The notes under the pieces: model-generated
The model's input: the letters and a program-made list of their open reading frames with translations, nothing else
Databases searched by the model: none
What the model was told of the DNA's origin: nothing
Made by a program: the position numbers and the translations under genes
Shown here: positions 14,701 to 26,700 of the stretch, piece by piece
Layout of the letters: every line of letters begins with the position of its first letter
Position numbering within the stretch: the stretch's first letter is position 1
NCBI RefSeq assembly: GCF_030035675.1
Contig: NC_084487.1
Location: 32,406,474-32,470,473 of the forward strand
Direction: 5' to 3'
Source of the DNA: Rhineura floridana
Lineage: Eukaryota; Chordata; Lepidosauria; Squamata; Rhineuridae
DNA: 64,000 nt

Positions 14701-17700
14701 TATGGGCTATGTTTGAATGGGGAGGCACATTTCGTCTTTCCACATCTACAGTAGATAACCTGCTAGGAAGACATTTGTAGTCATATCCACTCATTGTTAC
14801 TCAAAAATGCTATCATTCTTAGAAAACTGAACTTCCACACAACACTGTGCATGCATGCATCAGATGCACACACACGTATGAAGCATGGAGAACACTTATT
14901 TTATTTCCCCCTCCATTTTTTAACCGTTGGGAGTCAAAGTAGGGGAGATGCAGGGAGATCAGATATGAGGACCCTGTATCTTTTCCCTCTTGGTAGGAAA
15001 GCAGAAGGAGAGGGGGGGGAAATCCTGATTAGGGTGTGCAGTTCAAAGAGAAAGCACACACACAGCATTGCTTCCCAAATGGCATCAGTCCCACGTGGCT
15101 TATGGGGAGACTGATCATGGAACTCCTGCAGTCTTGTCTAGTCTGGTGCTTGGTTTTCTCTCCCTCTCTGTGTATATACACACACACTCCAAACAGTCTG
15201 CTTTGCGCTGTCCTCATTTATTTTGTGTCTCTCATATCCCTCCCAGAAGTTCCTTTTTCAACTTTGGAATGCTATTTTTTGTTTAAGGTTGTTAGTGATA
15301 GAATCATCAAGGGAAGGCTACAGTAAGGTTATGGGTTACTAAGGGTGCCCCATGTGAACCTTGTTTTAGGCTCGAGGAATCACAGGATAACAAGAGTTTT
15401 AGAGTTGGAAGGGACCTTGGCGTTCATGTAACCCAACCCAACCCCTGCTCAGTGCAGGAATCTGCAACTATAGCATCCCTGACAGGTGGCTATCTAGGCT
15501 CTGCTTAAAGCATCACCAGGGAAGGAGATCTTGCCATTCCCAAAGCGGTCTGCTCCACTGTTAAACAGCTCTTAGTGTTGAGAAGCTTCTCCTGATGTGT
15601 AGCTGAAATCTGCTTCCCTGCCATTTCCACCTGTTGGTTCTAGTCCTGCTCTCTGGAGCAGCAGAGAACATCTTCTGCATGACAGCCCTGCAGATATTTG
15701 AAGCCCACTATCGTGCCTCCCTTCAATCTTCTCCAGGCTAAACATGCTCGGCTCTTTCAACTGTTCCACACAGAACTTGGGTTTCCAGTGAAGAAAGGGA
15801 ACCCCATTGAGTCTCAGAGAGAGGAGAAACAGCAAGCATTTCTCTCATGACTGCCTCGTGAGTTAACTCTGCCATTACCCTCCCCGCTGCCAGGGAAGGT
15901 GGGGAAGGAGGATTTCCCGCTCCCCTGCCTTGTCGTTCCCCAGCCTTCTTTCTTCCAAGCTGTATCAAGGGCCTTTTGCGGGCTAGTTAAAGAGGTCGCT
16001 CTTATTTATGCACAGGCTCATATTTATTTACTTATTTATTACATTTGTATCCTAGCTTTCCTCCAAGGAGCTCAAGACAGTATACATAGTTCTCTGCCCT
16101 CTCCATTTTATCCTCACAACAAGCCTGTGAGGTAGGTTAGACTGAGAGACTGTGACCGATCCAAGGTTGTGGGGCAAGCTGGAGGTGTTTGGAAGGAGTA
16201 GGGTTGGGGATGAGCCAACTAAGTATGCTAACATAATATTACTATTGTTAATTAATATTACTTCATTTTAATATTTTGAATTTTATTTGATCCTTATAAG
16301 GATAATCTCTTTGAAGGTTGGAGCATAAAAGCTATAATAAATAAGCAAAAGCTTCTAACTCAGGCATGGGGAACCTCTTTCACCCCAAGGGCTGCATTCC
16401 CTTCCAGGCAAGTTTTTGGGGTACGGTGGGACATGCCAGTCCTGTAAAGGACCAGAGGGAGAACTGCACAGAGCAATGAATTTAAAATGTACCTTTCTGC
16501 AGTACGCTAGTTTCTACACTCGTCCCTCTCAGACCTCCATCCAGGCAAGCAAGAGACATTATTACAGTTCAAGGGTGAATTCCAGCCGGGCAAAAATCCT
16601 CAAGGAAGGTGTGAAGTAGCGCCAGTAGGTGGCATGGCTGGGGAGGGAGTGTGGCCTGGAGAGAGTCCCAAGGGCAATATAGGAAGGCTTTAAAGGGCCA
16701 CATTTGGCCCCCAGGGTCTCAGGTTTACCACCCTTGTTCTACTTCATGGGGCTACAAAAGACAAAGGCAGCCCTGCTTGCGGATCTGAGCTTCCCAAATG
16801 ATCAGGATTGTTCCAAGTCAAGGAATGAAATGGCAAGCCCTTTGATGTTTGTTACTATCTATTATAATAAGCTGGGGGGGGGGTTGAGCAGGGATTACTT
16901 TTTTTTTTTGCAACAGGGGTGGGGAACCTGTGATCCTCCAAATGTTGGACTCAAATCTTCATTGGCCACAACCAGCATGGACAATGGACAGGGATGGTGG
17001 GAGCTACAGTCCAATCATATCTGGGGGACTAACTCTGTCTTATGCCACGATTGCTGTATTGTGTGCTGATCCTACTTTTCCATTTGTACTAGCAGTGATT
17101 AGTGTCAGGAATGGCACAATCTTCATGTGGATGGCAGGTTTCAGCTGGTAGGCTGAATCATCCAACCTGTCACTCAAGACAGCAGCAGGGTAACTCTGAA
17201 GAGTCTGCTGTTTGGCTGTGTCCTCAGCTTTATGTCTGTTGCTTAGTTTCCTGTATCTTTTTATTTTTGTTGGTGCTGTCTTCCCACGTGTGGATGACCT
17301 CAGCAGAGGTATATGCTCTGGTTTTCTAGCAAATTGCTTAGCTAGCAAGAAAAAGGGAAAAGGAATGTTGGGGCTGTTCCATGCCTTGCCATATTTAAGA
17401 GGCATCAATGTGAAAACTGGGAATCTCTATTCATCCCATGACTCCAGGAGTCCGTGCACTGGGTGTGTGTGTGTGTGTGGAGGGATATCTGTGCAAAAAT
17501 AATGTGAGCCCCATGATACAATTTTGAGAGAGATCTCTGGTCTGCACTGTAGCCACTGGAACAGATAGGTGCTAGTATTATTTTGTCTGAGAGGGTGAGG
17601 AAGTTCTGTTTAAAACTGTGCATAAGATACAATATGTACATGCTAAAGGGAAATTCAGTCTCTGAACTCAAAAGAAACTATACAAAGTAAATTTGAAAAA

Positions 17701-20700
17701 AAACTTTTCAAAAATATTTTTGCAAATTCTCAGGCCTCCTGAAGTAAGGGTGAGGATAACAGTGGTGGAGGAAGGACCAGATCTGAAAGCTTGGGGGGGG
17801 GGAGCAGAATGACCTCTGTAAAGCTCAGAAACCTGCCTGGCTTGGTACTAGTGAAAAGCCCTGCCCACATCCCACTTTGGATGCTTACAATTTTCCAGTT
17901 CTTCTCTTCACACTGGTGAAGACTATTGATTTAATTTCTCTTTCTTAAACTCGATTCTTAGGAAGCCCGGCACTGTTTCAGGTCAAACCCTGGTCAGGTG
18001 TCATTGTGTGGAGCCAACTCTCTCTCCCCCCCAAGCCATTATCTTAGCTGTCTCAAAGGGGCCCTGAAAGTTTCAGACTGACACTTGTGTGTGTTTCCTC
18101 CTTCTAGCACCTTGTCGAAATGCTGCCACGCCATGGTGGCACTCCTTTACCCCTTCACATGGCAGCACACCTACATCCCTGTACTCCCCCCTTCGATGAT
18201 TGACATTGCATGCTCACCAACTCCCTTTCTCATCGGTCTGCTCTCCAGTTCGCTACCCCGCCTCAAGGAACTTCCAGTAGAAGAGGTGAGAGCAGGGTAT
18301 GGGAAGGGCAGGGTGGCTGAATGGATTTTGGGTTGGATGATCTGGCTTCAAGGACCACATGGGCAGGGTGATACTGAGCACAATAATATCTTTCTAATAT
18401 AATAGCATTAGGGAGCTCATGTTCTTTCCCCACGACTAGAGCAGCCACTGAAGCACCAGGCTGGAAGCAGGCTGTGAGGGAAGTTACCTCTTAAAAGATA
18501 TCCTTGTTAAAGTAGCCCAAATATTGATTGCCTTTGTTCCCCATGTGCCCTGCTGAGGGAGGTGCAGTGGATGGCTGTGAGTGAAAGGGCATTTTCAGTG
18601 GTGGCATCTTAGCTGTGGAATGCCCTCCCCAGAGAGTCTTGCTTGGCACCTTCCTCGTTGTCATTTCTGGACCAGGCAAAGCCCCCTTTTTCCCCCAGGC
18701 CTTCTAATCTGTTTTAGTATTAAGCTGTGGTGGTTGTTTTTAACTCTCTGAATGTCTGTATGCTTTCCAGAAGGGTTAGTCTGGTTGTTGTGACAAAAAG
18801 AGCTAAGGGGTCTTGTGGCACCTCAAAGGACTAACAAATGTATTGTGGACTTAGAGTCTACTTTGTGAGGTGCATGAAGTGCTGTCTTAAGTTACAGGTT
18901 TATAGTTGAGGAGAGGGGATAAAATGGATGAGGTCAGAGAGAAATGAAATGAAAGAGGAGGAGGAGGAGACAGAAGAGGAGGTTGATATTCTAGGTTTGA
19001 CTGAAATAACTCTTGTCCTTGTCCTGTTCCTCCCCTCCCTTGGAGATCTTGGGTTTTTTTTAAGCACTACTGTTTTCTGTTACTTTATCTCCAAGTATGG
19101 ATTTCATTTTGGCTTGTGGCTGAAGGCACACCTAGTCCAAAATGGGACTGAGTTTAACAGTCTGCATGAGAGGTTTCTGCTAATTACAACTAAGCAGGCC
19201 CAATGGGTTCTCTTCATGCATGCCTGAGGGGCACGTACTGTGACAGGTTTTAATTCCACTTGAAGCCCTTTTTGTCCAAAATACACAACATTCAAGATGA
19301 TGAAATACATCTTTGGGTTGAATCTGACCTGCCTGATAAGGACAATACGTTGTGTGCATGTGCTTATTAGTTTTCTATCCCACCCTTTCTCACAAAGTGG
19401 CCCAGTGTGGCAAACACCGAAGTGGTAAAACCAATACAATTACAGATAAAATAAAAACATATTTTAAAAGTCTTTAAAATGTGTAAAACAGGCTCATTCT
19501 CTCACAGCGAATAATTTCAGCGTTGCCAGGAACAGCATGTCAAATGCCTGGGTAAAACAGGAATGTTTTTAAGTTCTTCTGGAAAGTTCATAGTGTATAT
19601 TGCAAGGATTCCTTTCTGTTCTCCCCCAAAAGGCAACGTGGCACAACATGGCCCAGCTGCTATTGTGTCATAACCTCCCTCCCCTCACATTCCCTTGGGG
19701 AGCCAAGCAGCTTCCATTCCCCTTTAAAGCATGGATGGGGAACCCTTTCAGTGTTTGTTGTTCCCTTCCTATCCCATGTCAAGGGTTAACTTTTATACCA
19801 AAAGTTATAGTACCTTAAAAATGCTCAAAGCACTTCAGACAATAGCTTTGTCATCCTTACAATAGAACTGCAAGGCAGGTCAATGTCACTATCATTTTTT
19901 GGCAGGCTGACACTGAAAGAGGGTTGCTTGCTTCCTAGTGAGTGCATGGCTGATGTGTGTGATTTTAACTGGACAGCCCAGCTGGCAGCTTCCACTCTTG
20001 GCTGCTATATTACACAGGTGGAATTTTGGGATGGTTCATGCATGCAGGTACATCACCCACTGTTCACGTGATGAGCAGCAACTGAATGTGCGGCTTGCAT
20101 GTGTGCCTTTGTGTATATTAGAAGCTGTTTGGTAGTGCTGCTTTAGTCTCAGGAGTGCTCTTCCAGGCTGCGCGTTGCCTGTCCCATGCTTGCATCATAG
20201 TTTGCATAAAGTCCAATTTAATACTTTTTTAAAGTGCTAGATAAGAGAATGCAGCTATCTCCCATTTTATTCATTTGCTTGCTTCTTCCCTATTGTGTGG
20301 AAGAACTCTTGTGGTTTCTCATACAGAAAAACATCCTTGAAGGAAGGGAAAGTGTTCACATGATTAAGAGGCTGAAGAGGAACAGCTTCCTTATCTTTTA
20401 AGTTGTCATTCTGTGGTTTGTGGTGAAAGTCATAAAATCACCCTAGGATTGGGGCAGGTTTCATATCTTTCTGAGGCTCAGTGGGGAAAGGCCTTTGGGA
20501 GCATTTTTTTCTCTTTTGGGGGGCTGAAGAGCAGGTGCTTCAGATAAATAAATGAGGCAGAGTCTTTCCCCCTGAAAGCTGTATAGAGTGCAGTCATTTT
20601 TCCAAGGAGGCCAGTGACCTGTTCGCACTGACTTTCCTTTTCCCTTTTCCCTTTGTGTGTGTGTTTGTCCGAGACAGGTCCTTGTGGTCGACCTTGTCAA

Positions 20701-23700
20701 TAACCGATTTCTCAGACAGGTAAGAACAACTTGCTTTCAATCATATTAGTTCTATCTCTGGTGTAGGGATCTTTGGCCCTCCAGATGTTGCTGAACTACA
20801 ACTCTTGCCAGCCCTAGCAAGCATGGCCAATGGCAAGGGATGAGGGAGCTGTAGTTCAGTAACACCTGGAGGGCCAAAGGTTCCCCACACCAGTTCTATG
20901 TGAACAAAATGAGAGGGGCAAATGGGGATGAAGAACTCTGTTCTGCTTTGTTGCTGGAAGCTCAGGGAGGGTGATGGTAAATGGAGGCTGGAGACACACA
21001 GACTGCTGAAAGAGTTGAACATCATTTGAAAGTGGCTTTGCTTTCCATGGTGTGTGTTCATGCATTTCTTCATAATCCTTCTGCCACCTCTGGTCAAAGG
21101 TTCTGCATGTTTTCAAAACTTCTAAAATGTGCCAAAGCTATTGACCAGAAGTCAAAGTGTGTAAGTAGTGGACATGTCCTAAGCAGTAGTCCCTTCCTCA
21201 CCCCAACCTTCCTTCAGCTATGAAAAACAAAACAAAAATGCACGACTGACCCTCTTCCTCCCAGAGGTTTTGCCCATAGAGTACATCTGTAAGGATCCTA
21301 TTCTCTCAGATCTGGTTCTGTATTAGTGCAAAACGGGAAATGTAGGGAATGTGACTCTGAAATGAAGGTATGATGTGGATGAGGAGAACTCCAAGCCCAG
21401 CATCAGTATACTTAGTCAGCCAAGGCCCTAACTCCCTGTCAGGACATACTTTCCCTGAGTCCTCTGTGTCCAGTGTTTGGGTCAGGATCACTGTTTTAAA
21501 CTTCCCACAGTCTTAACATTGCATCACTCTGGAACATTGTAGGCCACGGTCAGAGGCAGTATGCTTCTGAATACTAGGTGCTGGAAACCGCAGGAGAGAG
21601 AGCGCTGTTGCGTTCAGGTCCTGCTTGTGGGCTTCCTACAGGCATCTGGTTAGCCACTGTGAGAACAGGATGTTGGACTAGATGGGCCACTGGCATGATC
21701 CAACATAGCTCTTCTTATGCTCTTAATTTAAAATTGTGTCTTCCAGTCATCTGCCACTAAGCCCACCCAGATGATGCTTTTTGAAAGACCCCTCAACTCT
21801 GGAGCCTGCCCTGTCCTTTGCACAATCCAGTGTAAATGTTAATCAGCTCAGGAGCCGTTGTTGTTGTCTGTCTTGCCAGGTGACTCTGAACTGACATGGG
21901 CTCATTTTGGGCACATGCCCTGCACTGATTGATGGTTCTCACACTTCCTAAGTTATCAAAGGGACCTAAAGGTGTGAGTTTCTCTTTCACTCCCTAGATG
22001 CATTTTATCCTCCAGGCTACCTTGGCTAGGGTTCATATAGACTTTTATTTGTTATGTTATTTTTTAAAATTGATGTTTGAGGATTATATAACTTGGCTCA
22101 TTCTTGTGAGCTTTCTTGATTAGCTCATTAATCTGTGTCTCAGGCTCCTCTCATGCACGGCACCTAGTGTGTGTCCATTTTAAACCTAGGTTTTGGTACA
22201 TTGGGTTGTGTCCAATATAGTGCTAAGTTAAAGTCATTTAGTAGCATACTTGTTCTGTTAGCAAAATGTTTTCCACCAGCAGAATATTGTTGTGCAAGAG
22301 AATGCATAAGCAGGTTGCTGGGTAACTTTGTTGCACATTCAAAACTTAATAAGAGCCCTGCTGGATCAGGCCAGTGGCCCATCTAGTCCAGCATCCTGTT
22401 CTCACAGTGGCCAACCAGATGCCCATTGCAAGCAGGACCTGAGCACAAGAGCACTCCTACGGTTTCCAGCAACTGGTATTCAGAAGCATACTGCCTCCAA
22501 CTATGGAAGCAGAGCAGAGCCATCATGTCTAGTAGCCACTGATAGTCTTATTCTCCATGAGTTTGTCTATTACTCTGTTAAAGCCTTCCAAGGAGGACCC
22601 CCTCAGCAATAGATTACGCAATCTGTTGTGCAATGAATTTCTGCTAGTGCCACTGTTGCATTGGAATCCTCTGCTGTGTCCATCTGCTGGCTCTAAAGCC
22701 CTTGCGCCAGCAGACAGAGAACAATTGGATACAGCCCATCATAATCTGTCATGTGGATCACGTAGCTGATAAATGCACTGGTGGTCCTTCAGGTTAGGAG
22801 GTGGAAGCCCTTCAGGCTTTTCAGTACGTCAAACAGAAAAAATGTATTCCATCACAGAGCAATGACAGAGTTGGTGTCCACAGGGCTTGATCTGATGAAA
22901 TTCAATGCCCTTTCCCAAAATGAGATCCTTTAGGACATTAGACTTCAGTCATGGCATATCCAGCAGCCACATTTAATCCCAAACTGCAAATGGGACTTAT
23001 TTCTAATGTTTAAAAAACTTATCTGCCCATGTTAACTATGTCTTTGGGTGATCCTGTCCAAAGGAGGGCAGGTCTCCTGTATGTTTGATATATCTATACA
23101 AGAGGAGGGAAATTTTGTAGGTGTACCTTGCCACACAGGGGTGACAAAGCCAAACCTCCCAAAACCTCTACTTCTGTGCAACCTGTTAGATAAAGAAAAT
23201 CTGTGCTCAGCTACCTGTGGTCATTGTTTCTCTGCATCCCTCCTTCTCTTTAAAAAGAAACCCAAACAAACCAGAGAAGATGGGGGTGGTGCCCCCATGG
23301 TGCAGCCCACTCTGGATGAAAGCACAATGCACTTGTGGGTCCTAAGAGCAATGCTTTAAGGACATCCTTGCCTACATCGTTCATTGTATGTCGCTCAGAG
23401 GTAAAGTACATGCTTCGTACGCATGAGAACCTAGGTTGGGTGAAAAAACAGGCAAGATATGCTCAGCAATGCAGGTCATAAGGTATAGTTATGAAAGAGT
23501 GCAAGAGCACTCTTGAAGGCCAAACGTCTGCATCTTTAGAGCAAGCCCAGGCGTTTCTCACAGAGTGTGAGACTTATAGAATATATCCTTTCTCTTTTTT
23601 TTTAAGATGGAAGATGAAGACTCTATTTTACCTCGGAAGTTGCAAGGAGCGCTGGAACACATCCTGGAGCAAAGAAATGAGCTGGCAAATGACAAGGAAG

Positions 23701-26700
23701 AGGGCATTCCCAATGGCAAGCAGGGTAAGATTTAAAACTTCTCATCTTTTTTTCTCACCAGACCCCAGTGTCTACCAGCTCCAAACTCTAGTTTCTAGTG
23801 GGAAACACTGACTGAAAGTCTTGGTGAGTAAGTTTACTCGATGCTGTGTGTTTTGTGGGTGTTCATGGTGAAAAATTCTTGTAATGCCTCTGTAGCTACC
23901 TGTCCTTATAAACCAATTAATTCCCAAAGAACTGCTAGTATCCTAGACAAATAAAATCCCAAAATTCCCACCCACAGAAGGGACTGACCACTGCATCTCT
24001 ACATGAGTCATTGTTCTGGTTGGATTTCCTAATCAGCCTCATCTTGTGGCTGTTAATCAGGGCTGTGCAGTCGGTACACCAAACCTTCAACTCCAACTCT
24101 CTATTTTTCTACTGTCCAACTCGGACTCCGCCCAAAATTGCTTCTTGTCAATCAAAATTTATTTGGAAGTCGGAGTCTGTACATTTCTACCGACTCCGAC
24201 TCCTCCCAAAATTGCCCCTGACTCCGAGTCCAACTCTACGACTCCAACTCCGACTCCATAGCCCTGCTGTTAATTCTAGTTTCTACTTGCTGACTGGAAG
24301 GAAGCAGGGCCAGAGCAGTGACTCATGTAGAAAGCAACAGGCAGACTCTTACTGCTGTGCCATTGAGTGACTGATCCAATCATATCGGCAAATTCCATAA
24401 GTTAACTAAGTATTGCTGTAACCTGCCCTAGATTGTTGCGACAACTGTTTATAATAAATAATATTGTGTGAAGACGTGTTTCCTTTTGTTTGTCCTGACT
24501 CTGCTGCCAGTCATTATTATGTGGTGAGTGGGATCTCTTTCTCCACTTTCTCTGCATCAGGCATGACTTTTATAAACTTCTACCACGTTCTCCCTTAGCC
24601 ACGTTTTTTTTCTAAATGAGAAAAAACACATCCAGACTTTCTTCATAGCGAAGGGACTTCCAACATTTTGATCATGTGAGTTGTCCTTTCCCAGCTCTAC
24701 AGTATTCCAAATATTGCACGGTAACCATTGTATAGCCACTCTGAGAGGGTGTGAAAATGTGGCAAGGTTGGGCTTAATCATATGGTTGGACTTGCATATG
24801 AAGTGTCCTTCTGTCAAGTGAGGCCATTTGTTCATCTAGCTCAGAATTTGGGAAGGGCCGTAGCTCAGTGGTAGAGCATAGAGAACATTCCAGGCTCAGT
24901 CCCTGGTGTCTCTTCCAAGTAGGGTGGGAATCCTAGAGAGCTGCTGCCAGTCAGTGTGAACAATAGTGAGCCAGATGGGCCAATGGTCTATCTCAGTATA
25001 AGGCGGCTTTCTATGTTCCTGTGTCTACAACACTTGACTGGCAACGGCTCTCCAGGGTTTCAGGCAGGTGTCTTTCCCAGCCCTTCTTGGAGATGCCAGT
25101 GATTGAACCTGGGACTTTCTATGTATAAAGCATATGCTCTCCTACTGAGCTGTGGTCCCTTTAGATCTGGTGGTCCAAATCGAGACACCAGCAGGATAAA
25201 AGTTATGGGACTGGAAAAGAGCAGGTGAGGCCAAGTCTGTTAACTGTTTGTTTCTCTGCTGCTTTTTCCTCCCTCTCCAACTTGCCCCGATGCCTCCCCA
25301 GAGTCCAGCCCCTTGAATGAAGTGGTGTCGGAAGCTTTTGTCCGCTTCTTTGTGGAAATTGTGGGGCACTATTCCCTTTTCATGACTCCCAGCGAGAGGG
25401 AAGAAAGAACCCTGCAGCGGGAAGCCTTCCGGAAGTCCGTCTCTTCCAAGAGCCTTCGGCGGTTCTTGGAGGTCTTTATGGAGACCCAGATGTTCGGGGG
25501 CTTCATTCAGGAACGAGAGTTGCGAAAACAGGGAGCCAAAGGTGAGAGGAGGAGGAGAGCGATACACAGTAGACCAAGAGCTATTTGATGAATTAAACCT
25601 GATTTTAGTTTTGGGCTTTCTCCTTTGCTCCTTTAAACATATAAGCACTGCTCAAGTGGCATCTGCAACTAGAGCTCACAACTGGTGGCCAATCTTTTTT
25701 GTTTTTGTGTTCTATTTTTACCCTTCTCTATAGGTTTATTTGAGGTACGTGCCCAGGAGTACCTAGAAACCCTTCCTAGCGGAGAGCAGAGTGGAGTCAA
25801 TAAATTCCTGAAAGGGTTAGGTAAGAGATCCCCATAGCTGCTATTCACTGCAGTAACTGTGCTTTTAAATTCCATCAAGTGGTCTGAAGTCCAATCACAA
25901 AGAGCAATGGGTGTGTGTTTGTTTGGAATCAGGGCCAGCACCAGAGGGTGGCCAGGTTGGACCCTGGCCAAGGGCCCCTGGGGCCCATGAAGAGCCTCTC
26001 CTTAGGGTGGGTGGGTAGCATTCCCTTCTGCGATCTGCAGCAGCATCGGCTCCTGATCCTGCCACGAATTGCAGAGAGGGAGCTCCCAGGCACCCCCCTT
26101 ACTACTGCACAGGCCTGGCCCACACACCCCACCTACCTGTTCCTTGAAGTAAATGCTGGCTGCGCTGTGGGCGCATGCTTGCCATCAACCAAGATGGTGG
26201 CTGAAGCTGGGGAGTGGACCCCCATTACTTACACAAACAACCACTTGTATAACATCCCGACCCCTCATGACACACACTGTCAAGTTTGCAAAATGACTTG
26301 TTTGAAAGTGCATCACACACCATGGCAATGACATGAGCGCTGTCCAAAGACCCTCAGTGACATTCATGGAGCCACAATCCATATGGAACTAGAGAACTTG
26401 AGAATGCCTGGTGGATAAAGAAAGCTCAAGAAATCCAGCTCGTTGCAGATGCTCACGACGCAAGGGGCTTTTTTAATGCCACAAAGGCCATCTATGGACT
26501 GACAAATCACGGTACAAATCTCTTAGGTTCAATGGATGGTACCAAACCTCTTAAGGATAAAGAGTCTATTGCACTGCGCTGGAAAGAGCATTACCATGAC
26601 CTCCTTAATCGTAACTCTATTGTGGCTGGTGAGGTCTTCTCACAAATTCCACAACAACAAACTAGAGACGAGCTTGCAGTATCCCCTAATTTGGATGAAG

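Noticed and set aside
25142-25648. 168-codon minus-strand ORF
   Set aside because: It is the shadow of the DENND2A exon at 25302-25541 and of a neighbouring SINE.
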